Positions 53,884-63,745 of a stretch of 64,000 nt of DNA are shown here, piece after piece; position 1 is the stretch's first letter; each line of letters starts with the position of its first letter. This DNA is from an uncultured Alistipes sp. GTDB taxonomy: Bacteria > Bacteroidota > Bacteroidia > Bacteroidales > Rikenellaceae. A program made the translations under genes and the position numbers. The notes below the pieces were generated by a model, which was not told the DNA's origin, made no database searches, and saw nothing but the letters and a program-made list of their open reading frames with translations. The stretch is from NCBI GenBank assembly GCA_900539755.1, contig UQDC01000007.1:1-64000 (forward strand), read 5' to 3'.

Positions 53884-54396
53884 ATGAATAGTTTTGCAGC
53901 TATAGATTTTGAGACGGCCAACCAACATCGTTATAGTGTATGTAGTGTCGGTGTTGTGATTGTCCGTGACGGGAAGCCTGTAAAAACGTTTTATGAGTTG
54001 ATTCGTCCTGAACCCAATTACTATTGTCGTTGGGCTACTGAAGTGCATGGATTGACCCGTAACGATACGGATAATGCCGAATTGTTTCCAACCGTCTGGC
54101 AACGCATCGCACCTGAATTAGAAGAGTTGCCGTTGGTGGCTCACAACAGCGTATTTGATGAGGGCTGTTTACGGCATGCTTTCCGTCATTTCGATATGCC
54201 GTATCCGGATTATCATTTCCGGTGTACCTGTCGCTTGGCTCGCAAACATTTTCCACAATTGCCAAATCATCGTTTGGATACTGTATCGGAATTTGTCGGT
54301 TATGATTTGCAGAACCACCATCATGCTTTGGCTGATGCGGAAGCCTGTGCCCGCATTATGCTCTATTTACTTAACGAAGACTTGGTCTGTTTGTAA
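53884..54396 (+). CDS. DEDDh 3'-5' exonuclease (DnaQ-like)
   Basis: 170 residues. Exo I motif FAAIDFETAN (Asp8, Glu10), Exo II HNSVFDEGCLRHAF and Exo III HHHALADAEACARIML with the His and Asp of the DEDDh site. Small stand-alone exonuclease, related to the epsilon subunit of Pol III but without the polymerase-binding tail; may act in repair or RNA turnover. It is 133 bases after the HD gene. Confidence 0.88.
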   Translation: MNSFAAIDFETANQHRYSVCSVGVVIVRDGKPVKTFYELIRPEPNYYCRWATEVHGLTRNDTDNAELFPTVWQRIAPELEELPLVAHNSVFDEGCLRHAFRHFDMPYPDYHFRCTCRLARKHFPQLPNHRLDTVSEFVGYDLQNHHHALADAEACARIMLYLLNEDLVCL

Positions 54397-55108
54397 TTTT
54401 TATTGATTTGCAAGTGAGTTGTTTTTTACTTGCGGTGGATCTGTTTCCACGATTTGCAGATAGGCAATAGCTTTAATATTGTCCCATTTTGATGATCTTT
54501 GTTTGTGGTGTATATCACTGGTAAATAGATTTTATTGAAAAAATCGATAGAGGGTGTCATATTTACACAAAAGAGATCTTTTCTTTCTGAGGTCGCTCAA
54601 ATTTTTCCAAAGTATTCCATGCTCAATGAGGCATACTAAGCGAATGGAATGGTTGATCCGGATTCATTTGCTGCAACGCTTTGTGTTCTATAATTCCTTT
54701 TTATCCATCATTTGTTGCATGAAATTTACAAAGTTGAGGATCGCAAGCTATGTTTGAATAAAAAAAGTGATGATTTTCTTTTATTTCAACTGGACGAAGT
54801 AAATCTTTTCTTTTGTTTTTGATTATAAAAACTTTGATTTTTGATTTTCTGGAAAGATGGCTGTCTGGTGTTAAGATTTTTATTCAAAGTGTAGAAAAAT
54901 GTTATTTTTCTGTATTTAATCTGTTTACTTTCAATCTATTGTTGTCCGGTGGATTGTGTTGCTTATTTGGTAAGTGTCTTAATCCGATAAATCCGGAATA
55001 GATAAACTGTGATTTTTGTCGGAAGTTAATCGAAATTCATGTTTTCGACGAGAAATTTGTTGAGATGAAAATTTGTGTAAAATAGTGTTGCGCAAACGAT
55101 TGTTTAGC

Positions 55109-55138
55109 TTGTTTTGTCCCGAACAATAACTATTTTTG
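55109..55138 (+). promoter_or_regulatory. Promoter with full consensus, far upstream of the receptor gene (TTG - 19 - TATTTTTG)
   Basis: TTG at 55109-55111, 19 bases, TATTTTTG at 55131-55138. The nearest gene in this direction starts at 55683, leaving a leader of about 540 bases. Confidence 0.65.
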
Positions 55139-55359
55139 CAGTCCATTTTTTCCAAAGAATTGAGTGGCATCTTGACATAAGGGTTGAAGTTTGACACGTA
55201 TAGAATACGAGAAATTTTATTCCTGATTGGAGGCGGAATAAAAAGGCAGATCGGTTTGTTTGAAGCTCTTTGGCATTACTTCATGATGCAGGACTTATTT
55301 ATGTTTGGAGAAACGGGGAGAGCGTATTCAGTTCTTTAAAAATAGGGATAGTAAAACGA

Positions 55360-55402
55360 GCCTGTGAGCACTCTGAAAAGAGTGTGTAATAACAGGTTTT
55401 AC
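55360..55402 (+). terminator. Terminator-like hairpin in the receptor leader
   Basis: Inner stem CACTCT / AGAGTG with GAAA tetraloop, outer CCTGT / ACAGG, then TTTTAC. It could end a short RNA from the 55109 promoter or be an attenuator. Low certainty. Confidence 0.35.
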
Positions 55403-55682
55403 AGCATGGTTTATGTTGTGAAATCCGGGAAATCGATTGGCCGGTCTTGTGTTATTGTTTTGATTGATAGTGACTTTTGTGTTAAAATTTATGAACACCC
55501 GGAGTCGTTTTGTATATTGCGAGATAGATATATGCCGAAAAGTCTGATGACTTATTGGTTTGCCTGCTTTTAGTCCGTCAGGTTTTGGTCCGAAAGGGTG
55601 ACTGTGTGTGAAATTTAGAGCCAACGTATATGCTTTACGCTGGTACAGTAAAATAAATAGGCAATCTCTAATTCTCAATGTT

Positions 55683-58118
55683 ATGAGTGCATCCATGAAA
55701 AGAAAATTCGGTGTAGCTCTTTTGTTGTCCATGTGTGTTTGCTGGGGAACTTTTGCCCAAGGTCCTAAAAAAGATCCCTCCCGCAAAGCGGTGCAGGATT
55801 CGACCAAGGTGAAAGATGCCTCTTCGTCCAAAGAGGAGGCAAACCGTAATGTGATGCTGAATGCGGCAAGTGCCAATGGACCGCGTGAGATTCAGATCGG
55901 ATTGCCTTCGGCAGATGTGAACGTGTTGGAAAACGGTGTTCCGGTTACTTATGCTACCAATCCTCACAGTATTAACTCACAATGGCGTGCTGATGCCAGC
56001 TTGAGCCATGTGGGGCTGTTGAAAATTTCCGAAACCGCCATTAAAACCGGTAATATCGGATATGCGGTCAATTCGACGACCCAACTGGGTGAAAAGGGGT
56101 TTCACGGAACCTTCAATTACAAAACTAACCATTTTGGTCAGCAGGAGTTCTCATTGAATGTCAACGGTGAGATGAAGCGTGACTGGTACTTTAGCGGTAA
56201 CATTTATCAGGATTTTGATCCGGGTACTTTCAAGATTCAGTCCACACCTTTTCAGGACCGCACCCAGATTTATAAATTCGCATTGACGAAACGTTATCAT
56301 AACAATCGCGGTTCATTTACTGCGCTGTACAATTACAGTAACAGCCATCCGGTTTACAACTATGCCACGCAGTCTGCTCCGTTTATTTATGTCGGCGATG
56401 GTAGTGTCCGTGAGTTTGGTAAGTTCAAACTGGGTACCACATCTTACCTGCCGGTGGATAATGAGATGATCTATCGTGATATGCGGACAGGCGAGTTGAA
56501 AAAGACGACGCTGTATGATGCTTCGCAAAACAAAGCGAGTGGCATTACCTTGATGAACGATTACACCTGGGATAACGGACTCAACCTTTCGACTGTGCTT
56601 AAATATGACCATTCGACCGGTTCGTTGGTTTACCAGACGCCGATGGAGTTGAAAAAACGTGCGGATGGTACGATTGATTATGAATATGAGGCACCCGATG
56701 GCAGTATGCAACCCTACACCGGCGAATATGTTCAGAGTCGCATGTCGTGTCTGAACCGTGGTTTGATCGATGAGATGATGTTTACGACCGAACTGTCACG
56801 CAAAACCTCGAATGGTACTTGGCGTTTGGGATTGAACGAGTGGTTTTACGATATTGATTACACCTCGAATACAACCATGTATGATCAGTCTGTACCGATG
56901 GATGGTAGCTATCCTGTACGGCTTTACAATCCCAACTATCAGAATACGCCGGGACGTGTATATGGTGGCAATGGTTATTACTATGATTTCAATAAAAATG
57001 CGTCAGAGTATTACAAAGGTTACGAAAATAAAGTGGCGCTCTATTTTACTCACGATTGGGATGTAACCGATCGTTTGAATATCTATTATGGAGCGCGCTT
57101 CGAGTATCAGGCTTTGCGGGGACAGAATGCTGCCGTACGCAATCCGGAAGGAGATTACATTGGACGTCTGCCCGATTATCATATTGGAGCAACTGTTGTT
57201 CCGGTTTATGATGCTCAGGGCAATCGTACTGGTTATAAAGTGGGTAATGCCGGTGATCCCGAAGGTGTGTTGATTGCGCCCACCTCGATCGATCAAGATT
57301 GGTTTAACTATGCGCTGACCTTTGCAGCTACTTACAAAGTGACGGACCAGTTCGGTTTTACGGGTGACTTTACCTACATTACTCAACATCCTCGTATCGA
57401 GAATTTTGCACCGGCTACCATGCCCAATACGGATCGTATTTCGGTGCCGTTGGGACGTGTCGGTCTCTATTATAACAACAGTTGGTTGAGCTTGACATCG
57501 CTCTTCTCCTATATCTCGAAAACCAACAACAACTCGACGTTGAACCTGCAGCACTCAGTAAACGGTCAGAATGAGATTCTGGCAGCTCCGTTGACTTATG
57601 ATATTCAGACGATAGGATGGACAACCGATTTGGTGGCAAGACCATTCAAAGGGTTCGATTTCCACTTCCTGTTTACTTACCAGAAACCGACCTACAAGAA
57701 GTATGAGACATCGGTTACCTTCTCGGATGGTTATGTGGGAGAGATCAATGCGACCGGAAATATCGTAGCCGAGATTCCGCAGGTGATTATTGAGATCGAT
57801 CCGAGCTACATGATCACCAAAGATCTGAAAATCTGGACCAGCTTCCGCTATTTCAGTAAAACCTATGCCAATATCAACGATGCCTACTATTTCAACGGAC
57901 GTTGGGAGACCTTTGGCGGATTGAACTGGCAGGTAAACAACCACTTGGCATTGGGTTGTACGGTGGTGAATTTCCTGAACCAAACCGGTGCGAAAGGCAG
58001 TATTGCCGGAGCGGAGCTGATCACCAAAGAGGAGGCGGGCAAATATGCCGGTACCGTTATGGCGGGCAGTTACATCCGTCCCTTTACGGTTGAATTCTCG
58101 GCTCAGATCAAATTTTAA
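55683..58118 (+). CDS. TonB-dependent receptor-like outer-membrane protein (oligosaccharide uptake)
   Basis: 811 residues. Signal peptide (KRKFGVALLLSMCVCWGTFAQ). Residues about 60-130 form a short, divergent plug (IQIGLPSADVNVLENGVPVTY), after which the barrel begins (GFHGTFNYKTNHFGQQEFSLNVNG) with many long aromatic strands to the C-terminal FTVEFSAQIKF. It lacks the carboxypeptidase-like N-domain of most SusC proteins and I see no TonB box that I can name with confidence. No SusD gene follows. Because the next genes encode a GH32 enzyme, an alpha-galactosidase and a sugar transporter, it most likely imports an oligosaccharide, probably of the raffinose or fructan type. Start at ATG 55683 or 55695. 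Confidence 0.85.
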   Translation: MSASMKRKFGVALLLSMCVCWGTFAQGPKKDPSRKAVQDSTKVKDASSSKEEANRNVMLNAASANGPREIQIGLPSADVNVLENGVPVTYATNPHSINSQWRADASLSHVGLLKISETAIKTGNIGYAVNSTTQLGEKGFHGTFNYKTNHFGQQEFSLNVNGEMKRDWYFSGNIYQDFDPGTFKIQSTPFQDRTQIYKFALTKRYHNNRGSFTALYNYSNSHPVYNYATQSAPFIYVGDGSVREFGKFKLGTTSYLPVDNEMIYRDMRTGELKKTTLYDASQNKASGITLMNDYTWDNGLNLSTVLKYDHSTGSLVYQTPMELKKRADGTIDYEYEAPDGSMQPYTGEYVQSRMSCLNRGLIDEMMFTTELSRKTSNGTWRLGLNEWFYDIDYTSNTTMYDQSVPMDGSYPVRLYNPNYQNTPGRVYGGNGYYYDFNKNASEYYKGYENKVALYFTHDWDVTDRLNIYYGARFEYQALRGQNAAVRNPEGDYIGRLPDYHIGATVVPVYDAQGNRTGYKVGNAGDPEGVLIAPTSIDQDWFNYALTFAATYKVTDQFGFTGDFTYITQHPRIENFAPATMPNTDRISVPLGRVGLYYNNSWLSLTSLFSYISKTNNNSTLNLQHSVNGQNEILAAPLTYDIQTIGWTTDLVARPFKGFDFHFLFTYQKPTYKKYETSVTFSDGYVGEINATGNIVAEIPQVIIEIDPSYMITKDLKIWTSFRYFSKTYANINDAYYFNGRWETFGGLNWQVNNHLALGCTVVNFLNQTGAKGSIAGAELITKEEAGKYAGTVMAGSYIRPFTVEFSAQIKF

Positions 58119-58189
58119 TTGATCGTATTGCCGGACAAAGTGTTAATAAGGTGTTGTAAAATTTTAACTTGCATAAATCCCTAAAGATA

Positions 58190-58317
58190 AAGATACATTG
58201 CTGACGCTCCACGTGATCGCGTGTAAACCATATGTATCTTATAAAAGCAGATGTGTGAGGGCCAGACAATGTTTTCGGCAGTTGAGTCGTATCTCACGTT
58301 GGCTTAGCAATGTATCT
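58190..58317 (+). promoter_or_regulatory. Leader with alternative pairing between three copies of one sequence
   Basis: AGATACATTGC (58191-58201) can pair with GCAATGTATCT (58307-58317, 11 of 11) or, as AAGATACAT (58190-58198), with ATGTATCTT (58232-58240, 9 of 9). The two pairings cannot exist together. Inside the first loop, CACG / CGTG can form a small stem (58209-58222). It lies between the receptor and GH32 genes and could be an RNA switch or a set of operators. Confidence 0.45.
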
Positions 58318-58373
58318 GTTTGGGATAGGGAAATATATAGTGATTTAATCAGGTAAATAAAAATAATTCAATC

Positions 58374-60245
58374 ATGAAACGTTGGGTCAATTGGGCTGTG
58401 TTGGCGATGTTCGGTTGGGCAGCTGTAAGCTGCCAGTCGTCACAGGGCGGTTTGTCATATGAGTCTCAGGGGGATTCGTTGACAGTAGTACATATTACGC
58501 AACCTTCGAAATATCTGTTGTTGCCGATTCAGGAATCCTGCAACGAGAGTAAAGTAAAGTTAGTGACCGGTTCTCCGGCCGATATGGCTATGGATGTGCG
58601 TCTGGCTGTGGACAGCATCGATTATTACGTTCCGTTCGAATTGCCACAGGGCGATTCGAATGCAACCGTCACCATTGCCGGTATCGGTCAGGATGCAATT
58701 TGCTGGGACAGCATCAAATTGTCCGACAAATTCGATGTGACCAATACGGATTATTACCGTCCGATCTATCACCATACGCCGCTGTACGGATGGATGAACG
58801 ATCCTAATGGCATGGTGTACAAAGATGGAGAATATCATCTTTACTATCAGTACAATCCTTACGGTTCACGTTGGGGCAATATGCACTGGGGACATTCGGT
58901 CAGCAAAGATCTGATCCATTGGGAGCATCTCAAACCTGCTATTGCACGCGATACGTTGGGACATATCTTCTCGGGTAGTGCTGTTGTGGATAAAAACAAT
59001 ACGGCCGGCTATGGTAAAGATGCGATTATTGCCCTCTACACTTCGGCCAGCGATGAGCATGGCCAAATCCAGTGCCTTGCATACAGCACCGACAACGGTC
59101 GTACCTATACCAAGTATGAGCACAATCCGGTGTTGACTCCGTTCGATGGTCTGAAAGATTTCCGTGATCCTAAGGTCTTCTGGTTCGAACCGGCCGGGAA
59201 ATGGTATATGATCGTTTCGGCGGACAAGGAGATGCGTTTCTATGAGTCATCGAATCTCAAAGATTGGAGCTATCTGAGTGCATTCGGGCAGGGCTATGGT
59301 GTGCAGCCCAATCAGTTTGAGTGTCCGGATTTCATCCAGCTGCCGGTCAATGGCGATCCTAACAACAAAAAATGGGTGATGATTGTCAACATCAACCCCG
59401 GATGCCTGTTTGGCGGCAGTGCTACCGAATATTTTGTCGGCGATTTCGACGGTAAAACCTTCAAATGTGATACCGACAAAGAGGTGACCAAATGGCTTGA
59501 TTGGGGTAAGGACCACTATGCGGCAGTCTGCATTTCGAATGTCGATGGACGTGAGATCGCTGTGCCCTGGATGAGCAACTGGCAGTATGCGAACTATACT
59601 CCGATCCGTCAATATCGTGGCGCTAATGGGCTGCCACGTGAATTGTCACTTTATACAAAAGATGGCCAAACCTATATGGCTGCCAATGTGGTTCCTGAAG
59701 CACGCCAGTTGCGTAAAGAGGGCCGCACCTTGAATACAATCGCACTTAAAGGTGAGGACTACAAACTCGACAAGATGTTGCCCACCAATGATGGTGCTTA
59801 CGAGATGGTGATGGACATCGTACCGGGCAGTGCTCAGGTGGTTGGCCTGGAGCTCTACAACGCCAAAGGGGAGAAGAGTCTGATCTATCTCGATATGAAA
59901 TCCATGAAGCTGGTGATGGATCGTTCGGAGAGTGGCCTGACGGCTTTCGGCGAGAAATCGGAGCCACATGCAATCGAAAATCACGACCGTCGCAAGACCA
60001 ATTCGATCAATTATAAAAACGATTTTGCGCTGGGTACGTGGGCTCCGCTCAACCTCTGCGAAGGCAAACGCTACCATCTCGATATTTTCGTGGACAAATG
60101 CTCGGTAGAGATTTTTGTGGATGGTGGACGCATCGCCATGACCAATCTGATCTTCCCGACTGAACCGTACAACAGCGTGCGTTTTTATGCTGAGGGTGGT
60201 GAAGCATCTGTGGAAAATGTGGAAATTTTCCGTTTGGGATTGTAA
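58374..60245 (+). CDS. GH32 glycoside hydrolase (levanase/invertase/fructanase type), lipoprotein
   Basis: 623 residues with a lipoprotein signal (MKRWVNWAVLAMFGWAAVSC, Cys20). An N-terminal beta-rich domain (about 25-125) precedes the five-bladed propeller. Active-site landmarks: GWMNDPNGMV with nucleophile Asp143; FRDPKVFW with Asp265; QFECPDF with acid/base Glu316. The C-terminal beta-sandwich (from about 480) ends in VDKCSVEIFVDGG. It cleaves terminal fructose from sucrose, raffinose-type sugars or fructans. As a lipoprotein it acts in the periplasm or at the cell surface. Operon with GH36 (41-base gap) and the MFS gene. Confidence 0.93.
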   Translation: MKRWVNWAVLAMFGWAAVSCQSSQGGLSYESQGDSLTVVHITQPSKYLLLPIQESCNESKVKLVTGSPADMAMDVRLAVDSIDYYVPFELPQGDSNATVTIAGIGQDAICWDSIKLSDKFDVTNTDYYRPIYHHTPLYGWMNDPNGMVYKDGEYHLYYQYNPYGSRWGNMHWGHSVSKDLIHWEHLKPAIARDTLGHIFSGSAVVDKNNTAGYGKDAIIALYTSASDEHGQIQCLAYSTDNGRTYTKYEHNPVLTPFDGLKDFRDPKVFWFEPAGKWYMIVSADKEMRFYESSNLKDWSYLSAFGQGYGVQPNQFECPDFIQLPVNGDPNNKKWVMIVNINPGCLFGGSATEYFVGDFDGKTFKCDTDKEVTKWLDWGKDHYAAVCISNVDGREIAVPWMSNWQYANYTPIRQYRGANGLPRELSLYTKDGQTYMAANVVPEARQLRKEGRTLNTIALKGEDYKLDKMLPTNDGAYEMVMDIVPGSAQVVGLELYNAKGEKSLIYLDMKSMKLVMDRSESGLTAFGEKSEPHAIENHDRRKTNSINYKNDFALGTWAPLNLCEGKRYHLDIFVDKCSVEIFVDGGRIAMTNLIFPTEPYNSVRFYAEGGEASVENVEIFRLGL

Positions 60246-60286
60246 TGCGGAGACGTTATCTTTAGATTGAAAATTGTGTTAATCAG

Positions 60287-62497
60287 ATGAACCTAAACTA
60301 TATGAAACGTATTGTTGCCATGATCGGATTGGCTTTGACTCTGCAGGGGGTACGTGCTGCAACCGCAGAACAGCAGGTGATCCGCATCTCGACGGATAAA
60401 ACGGATCTTGTATTACAAGTGGCTCCCAACGGCCGTCTGTATCAAACCTATTTGGGCGAAAAACTGTTGCATGCCGATGAGTTGAAAAAGCTGAAATGGA
60501 ATGTGCATTCCGGTTCGGATGTCAGTGTAGGTTTGCGGGGTTGGGAGGTTTACAGCGGATCCGGCAACGAGGACTATTTTGAACCGGCCATTGCGGTAAC
60601 TCATAACGATGGCAATGCTTCGACCTGGCTCTATTATGTCTCCTCTTCGAGCAAAGCGGTCGAAGGTGGAACCCAAACCGATATCGTGTTGCGAGATGAC
60701 CGTTATCCGGTTGAGGTGACGCTCCACTATGTGGCTTACGCCAAAGAAAACGTGATCAAAACCTGGAGCGAAATCCGGCATCAGGAGAAGAAACCGATCC
60801 AGTTGTCACGCTACGCCTCGACCATGCTCTATTTCTGTCGTGAGGCCTATTATCTTACGGAGTTCAGCAGCGACTGGTCCCGTGAGGTCCAGATGAGTAC
60901 GCAACGGCTGTTGGCCGGTAAGAAGATTCTCGATACCAAATTGGGTAGCCGTGCCGCTATGATCATGCAGCCCTTCTTTACGCTCGGGTTGGGACAACCG
61001 GCTGAGGAGATGCAGGGAGATGTCCTGATGGGTACTTTGGGATGGACCGGCAATTTCAGCTTTACTTTTGAGGTGGATAACGTCGGCAATCTGCGCGTGA
61101 TTCCGGCGATCAATCCTTATGCTTCGAACTATCAGCTGTCTGCTGGCGAGACCTTTACTACGCCTGAGTTCATCTTTACACTGAGCTCGAATGGAACAGG
61201 GGAGGGAAGCCGCAATTTACAGAACTGGGCTCGTAATTATCAGCTCAAAGATGGAAAAGGCAGCCGGATGACACTGCTCAATAACTGGGAGAATACGATG
61301 TTCGATTTCGATCAGCAGATGTTGGGTAATTTGATGATGGAGGCCAAAGATTTGGGTGTGGATATGTTCCTGCTCGACGACGGTTGGTTTGGCAATGACC
61401 ATCCACGCAACAGCGATACGGCCGGACTGGGTGATTGGGAGGCCAACCGCGCCAAATTGCCGGGCGGTGTGCCTGCGTTGATTGAGGCTGCCGATGAGGC
61501 TGGTGTGAAATTCGGCATCTGGATTGAGCCGGAGATGGTGAATCCCAAAAGCGATCTTTTCGAAAAGCACCCCGATTGGGCGATTCACTATCCAAACCGA
61601 GATGTTTACTACTATCGCAACCAGCTGGTCCTCGATATGAGTAATCCCGAGGTTCAGGACTATTCGTTTGGAATTATTGACCGTTTGTTAACGGAAAATC
61701 CCCGTTTGGCTTACTTCAAATGGGATTGCAACAGCCCGATTACCAATATCTACTCTCCTTATTTGAAAGAGAAGCAGAGTCAGTTGTATATTGATCATGT
61801 GCGTGGCGTGTATAATGTCATGCAGCGGGTCAAAGCAAAATATCCGGACCTGCCGATGATGCTCTGTTCAGGTGGTGGTAGCCGTTGTGATTACGAGGCG
61901 TTGAAATATTTTACGGAATTTTGGTGCAGCGATAATACCGACCCTGTGGATCGTTGCTACATTCAGTGGGGATTTTCGCAATTCTTCCCGGCCAAGGCGA
62001 TGTGTGCGCATGTGACCAGCTGGAATAAAATGGCTTCGATCAAATTCCGTACGGATGTGGCCTCGATGTGCAAATTGGGTTTCGATATCGGACTCAAGGA
62101 GCTCTCGGCCGATGAATTGCTCTTCTGCCAGCAGGCGGTTGCCAACTGGAAACGTTTGGTGCCGGCGATCATGGATGGTGAACAGTATCGGTTGGTCTCT
62201 CCATACACCTCGAATCATATGGCTGTCAACTATGTCAGTCAGGATCGCAGCAGCGCCGTGCTTTTTGCCTACGACATTTATCCCCGTTTCCAGGAGAAGC
62301 TGATCCCGGTTAAGTTCCAGGGACTCGATCCCAACCGCATGTACCGGATTGAAGAGATCAACCTGATGCCTGGTACCGTTTCGACTCTTGCATCGAATGG
62401 AGAGGTCTTCTCGGGAGATTATCTGATGAAGGTGGGTATTGAGGTGTTCGGTTTCCGCCCGCTGCATAGCCACGTAATCGAATTGATCGCACAATAA
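60287..62497 (+). CDS. Alpha-galactosidase, GH36
   Basis: 736 residues with a signal peptide (MKRIVAMIGLALTLQGVRA; ATG at 60287 or 60302). The N-terminal beta-sandwich (about 25-320) is followed by the TIM barrel: VDMFLLDDGWFGNDHP, FGIWIEPEMVNPKSDL, YFKWDCNSP with nucleophile Asp480, SGGGSRCDYE and FWCSDNTDPVDR with acid/base Asp549. All GH36 active-site residues are present. It removes terminal alpha-1,6-galactose from melibiose, raffinose, stachyose or galactomannan. Its position between the GH32 and transporter genes points to raffinose-family oligosaccharides. Confidence 0.95.
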   Translation: MNLNYMKRIVAMIGLALTLQGVRAATAEQQVIRISTDKTDLVLQVAPNGRLYQTYLGEKLLHADELKKLKWNVHSGSDVSVGLRGWEVYSGSGNEDYFEPAIAVTHNDGNASTWLYYVSSSSKAVEGGTQTDIVLRDDRYPVEVTLHYVAYAKENVIKTWSEIRHQEKKPIQLSRYASTMLYFCREAYYLTEFSSDWSREVQMSTQRLLAGKKILDTKLGSRAAMIMQPFFTLGLGQPAEEMQGDVLMGTLGWTGNFSFTFEVDNVGNLRVIPAINPYASNYQLSAGETFTTPEFIFTLSSNGTGEGSRNLQNWARNYQLKDGKGSRMTLLNNWENTMFDFDQQMLGNLMMEAKDLGVDMFLLDDGWFGNDHPRNSDTAGLGDWEANRAKLPGGVPALIEAADEAGVKFGIWIEPEMVNPKSDLFEKHPDWAIHYPNRDVYYYRNQLVLDMSNPEVQDYSFGIIDRLLTENPRLAYFKWDCNSPITNIYSPYLKEKQSQLYIDHVRGVYNVMQRVKAKYPDLPMMLCSGGGSRCDYEALKYFTEFWCSDNTDPVDRCYIQWGFSQFFPAKAMCAHVTSWNKMASIKFRTDVASMCKLGFDIGLKELSADELLFCQQAVANWKRLVPAIMDGEQYRLVSPYTSNHMAVNYVSQDRSSAVLFAYDIYPRFQEKLIPVKFQGLDPNRMYRIEEINLMPGTVSTLASNGEVFSGDYLMKVGIEVFGFRPLHSHVIELIAQ

Positions 62498-62517
62498 AAC
62501 GCACATAATATCAAGTT

Positions 62518-63681
62518 ATGACTTCCAATCAATCCGTGAAAATTGGACGGCTGATCCCCGTCATGCTCTGCTTCTTTGCTATGGGCTTTGTCGATTTGGT
62601 GGGAATTGCCTCCAATTATGTCAAAGCCGATCTGAATCTGACCGATGGACAGGCCAATATTTTTCCGTCTCTGGTCTTTTTCTGGTTTCTGATCTTTTCC
62701 GTGCCGACCGGCATTTTGATGAACCGTATCGGTCGCCGTAAAACCGTATTGCTCAGTCTGATCGTCACATTTTTTTCACTGTTGCTGCCGATCTTCGGAG
62801 ATAGTTACCTGATCATGCTCTGTTCTTTCTCCTTGTTGGGGATTGGTAATGCGTTGATGCAGACTTCGTTGAATCCGCTGCTGAGTAATATTATTTCGGG
62901 TGATAAGCTGGCCAGCTCACTGACCTTCGGGCAGTTTGTCAAGGCTATAGCCTCGTTCCTGGCTCCCTATATCGCCATGTGGGGCGCTACGCAGGCCATT
63001 CCGAGCCTCGGATTGGGATGGCGGGTGCTGTTCCCGATCTATATGATTGTTGCTGTGGTAGCTGTGCTTTGGCTTGGAGCGACCCAGATTGAAGAGGAGC
63101 AACCCGATAAGGCTTCGGGGTTTGTTGCCTGCTTCAAACTGTTGGGCAAACCGTTCGTCCTGCTCTGTTTCTTGGGAATTATGTGCCATGTGGGTATCGA
63201 TGTCGGAACCAATACCACAGCACCGAAAATCCTGATGGAACGTATGGGAATGACGCTCGACAACGCATCGTTTGCGACCAGTCTCTATTTTATTTTCCGT
63301 ACGATCGGATGTTTTGCCGGTGCGATCATTTTGCGCAGCGTATCTTCCAAATCCTTCTTTTTAGTCAGTGTCGGACTGATGTTGGTGGCGATGATTGCGC
63401 TGTTGGTGTCTGAAGTTCAGTATGTGATCTATACGGCAATCGCATTGATCGGTTTAGGAAACTCCAATGTTTTCCCGATTATCTTCTCGCAAGCGTTGCT
63501 CGATCAACCTGATAAGAAAAACGAGATTTCAGGTTTGATGATTATGGGCCTGTTTGGAGGAACCATCTTCCCGTTGCTGATGGGATTTACGAGTGACATC
63601 ATGGGGCAGAACGGAGCTATTGCCGTGATGACGATTGGTGTCCTCTATCTGCTGCTTTATACTGCGAAAATTAAAAGATAA
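62518..63681 (+). CDS. MFS sugar transporter
   Basis: 387 residues with 12 membrane helices. MNRIGRRKTVLLSLIV is the loop 2-3 signature with Gly and Arg residues; NALMQTSLNPLLSNI, LGIGNALMQTS and GLGNSNVFPIIFSQALL resemble the FucP/GlcP-type hexose transporters of Bacteroidetes. It likely moves the monosaccharides or sucrose released by the GH32 and GH36 enzymes into the cytoplasm. Starts 20 bases after the GH36 stop and is followed by a strong terminator, so it closes the operon. Exact sugar not fixed. Confidence 0.88.
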   Translation: MTSNQSVKIGRLIPVMLCFFAMGFVDLVGIASNYVKADLNLTDGQANIFPSLVFFWFLIFSVPTGILMNRIGRRKTVLLSLIVTFFSLLLPIFGDSYLIMLCSFSLLGIGNALMQTSLNPLLSNIISGDKLASSLTFGQFVKAIASFLAPYIAMWGATQAIPSLGLGWRVLFPIYMIVAVVAVLWLGATQIEEEQPDKASGFVACFKLLGKPFVLLCFLGIMCHVGIDVGTNTTAPKILMERMGMTLDNASFATSLYFIFRTIGCFAGAIILRSVSSKSFFLVSVGLMLVAMIALLVSEVQYVIYTAIALIGLGNSNVFPIIFSQALLDQPDKKNEISGLMIMGLFGGTIFPLLMGFTSDIMGQNGAIAVMTIGVLYLLLYTAKIKR

Positions 63682-63708
63682 AACTTTCGGTAGTAGAAGA
63701 TAAAAAGT

Positions 63709-63745
63709 AGCCCCGAGATTTCATGTAAATCTCGGGGCTGCTCTA
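63709..63745 (+). terminator. Terminator of the GH32-GH36-MFS operon
   Basis: A perfect 12-base stem GCCCCGAGATTT / AAATCTCGGGGC with loop CATGT (63710-63738), followed by T-rich sequence, 28 bases after the stop. Confidence 0.9.

Larger units (their letters stand above)
54397..55682. other. Long AT-rich intergenic region with a promoter and a hairpin
   Basis: 1286 bases without a supported gene. Short frames (62-72 codons, plus one of 182 codons on the minus strand at 55328-55876 that overlaps the receptor gene) have no domain or initiation signal. It contains the near-perfect promoter at 55109-55138 and a terminator-like hairpin around 55360-55402. Probably a leader, a small RNA, or the remnant of lost genes. 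Confidence 0.5.

Noticed and set aside
55328..55876. 182-codon minus-strand frame
   Set aside because: It is antisense to the receptor gene start and has no features of its own; the receptor gene is strongly supported.
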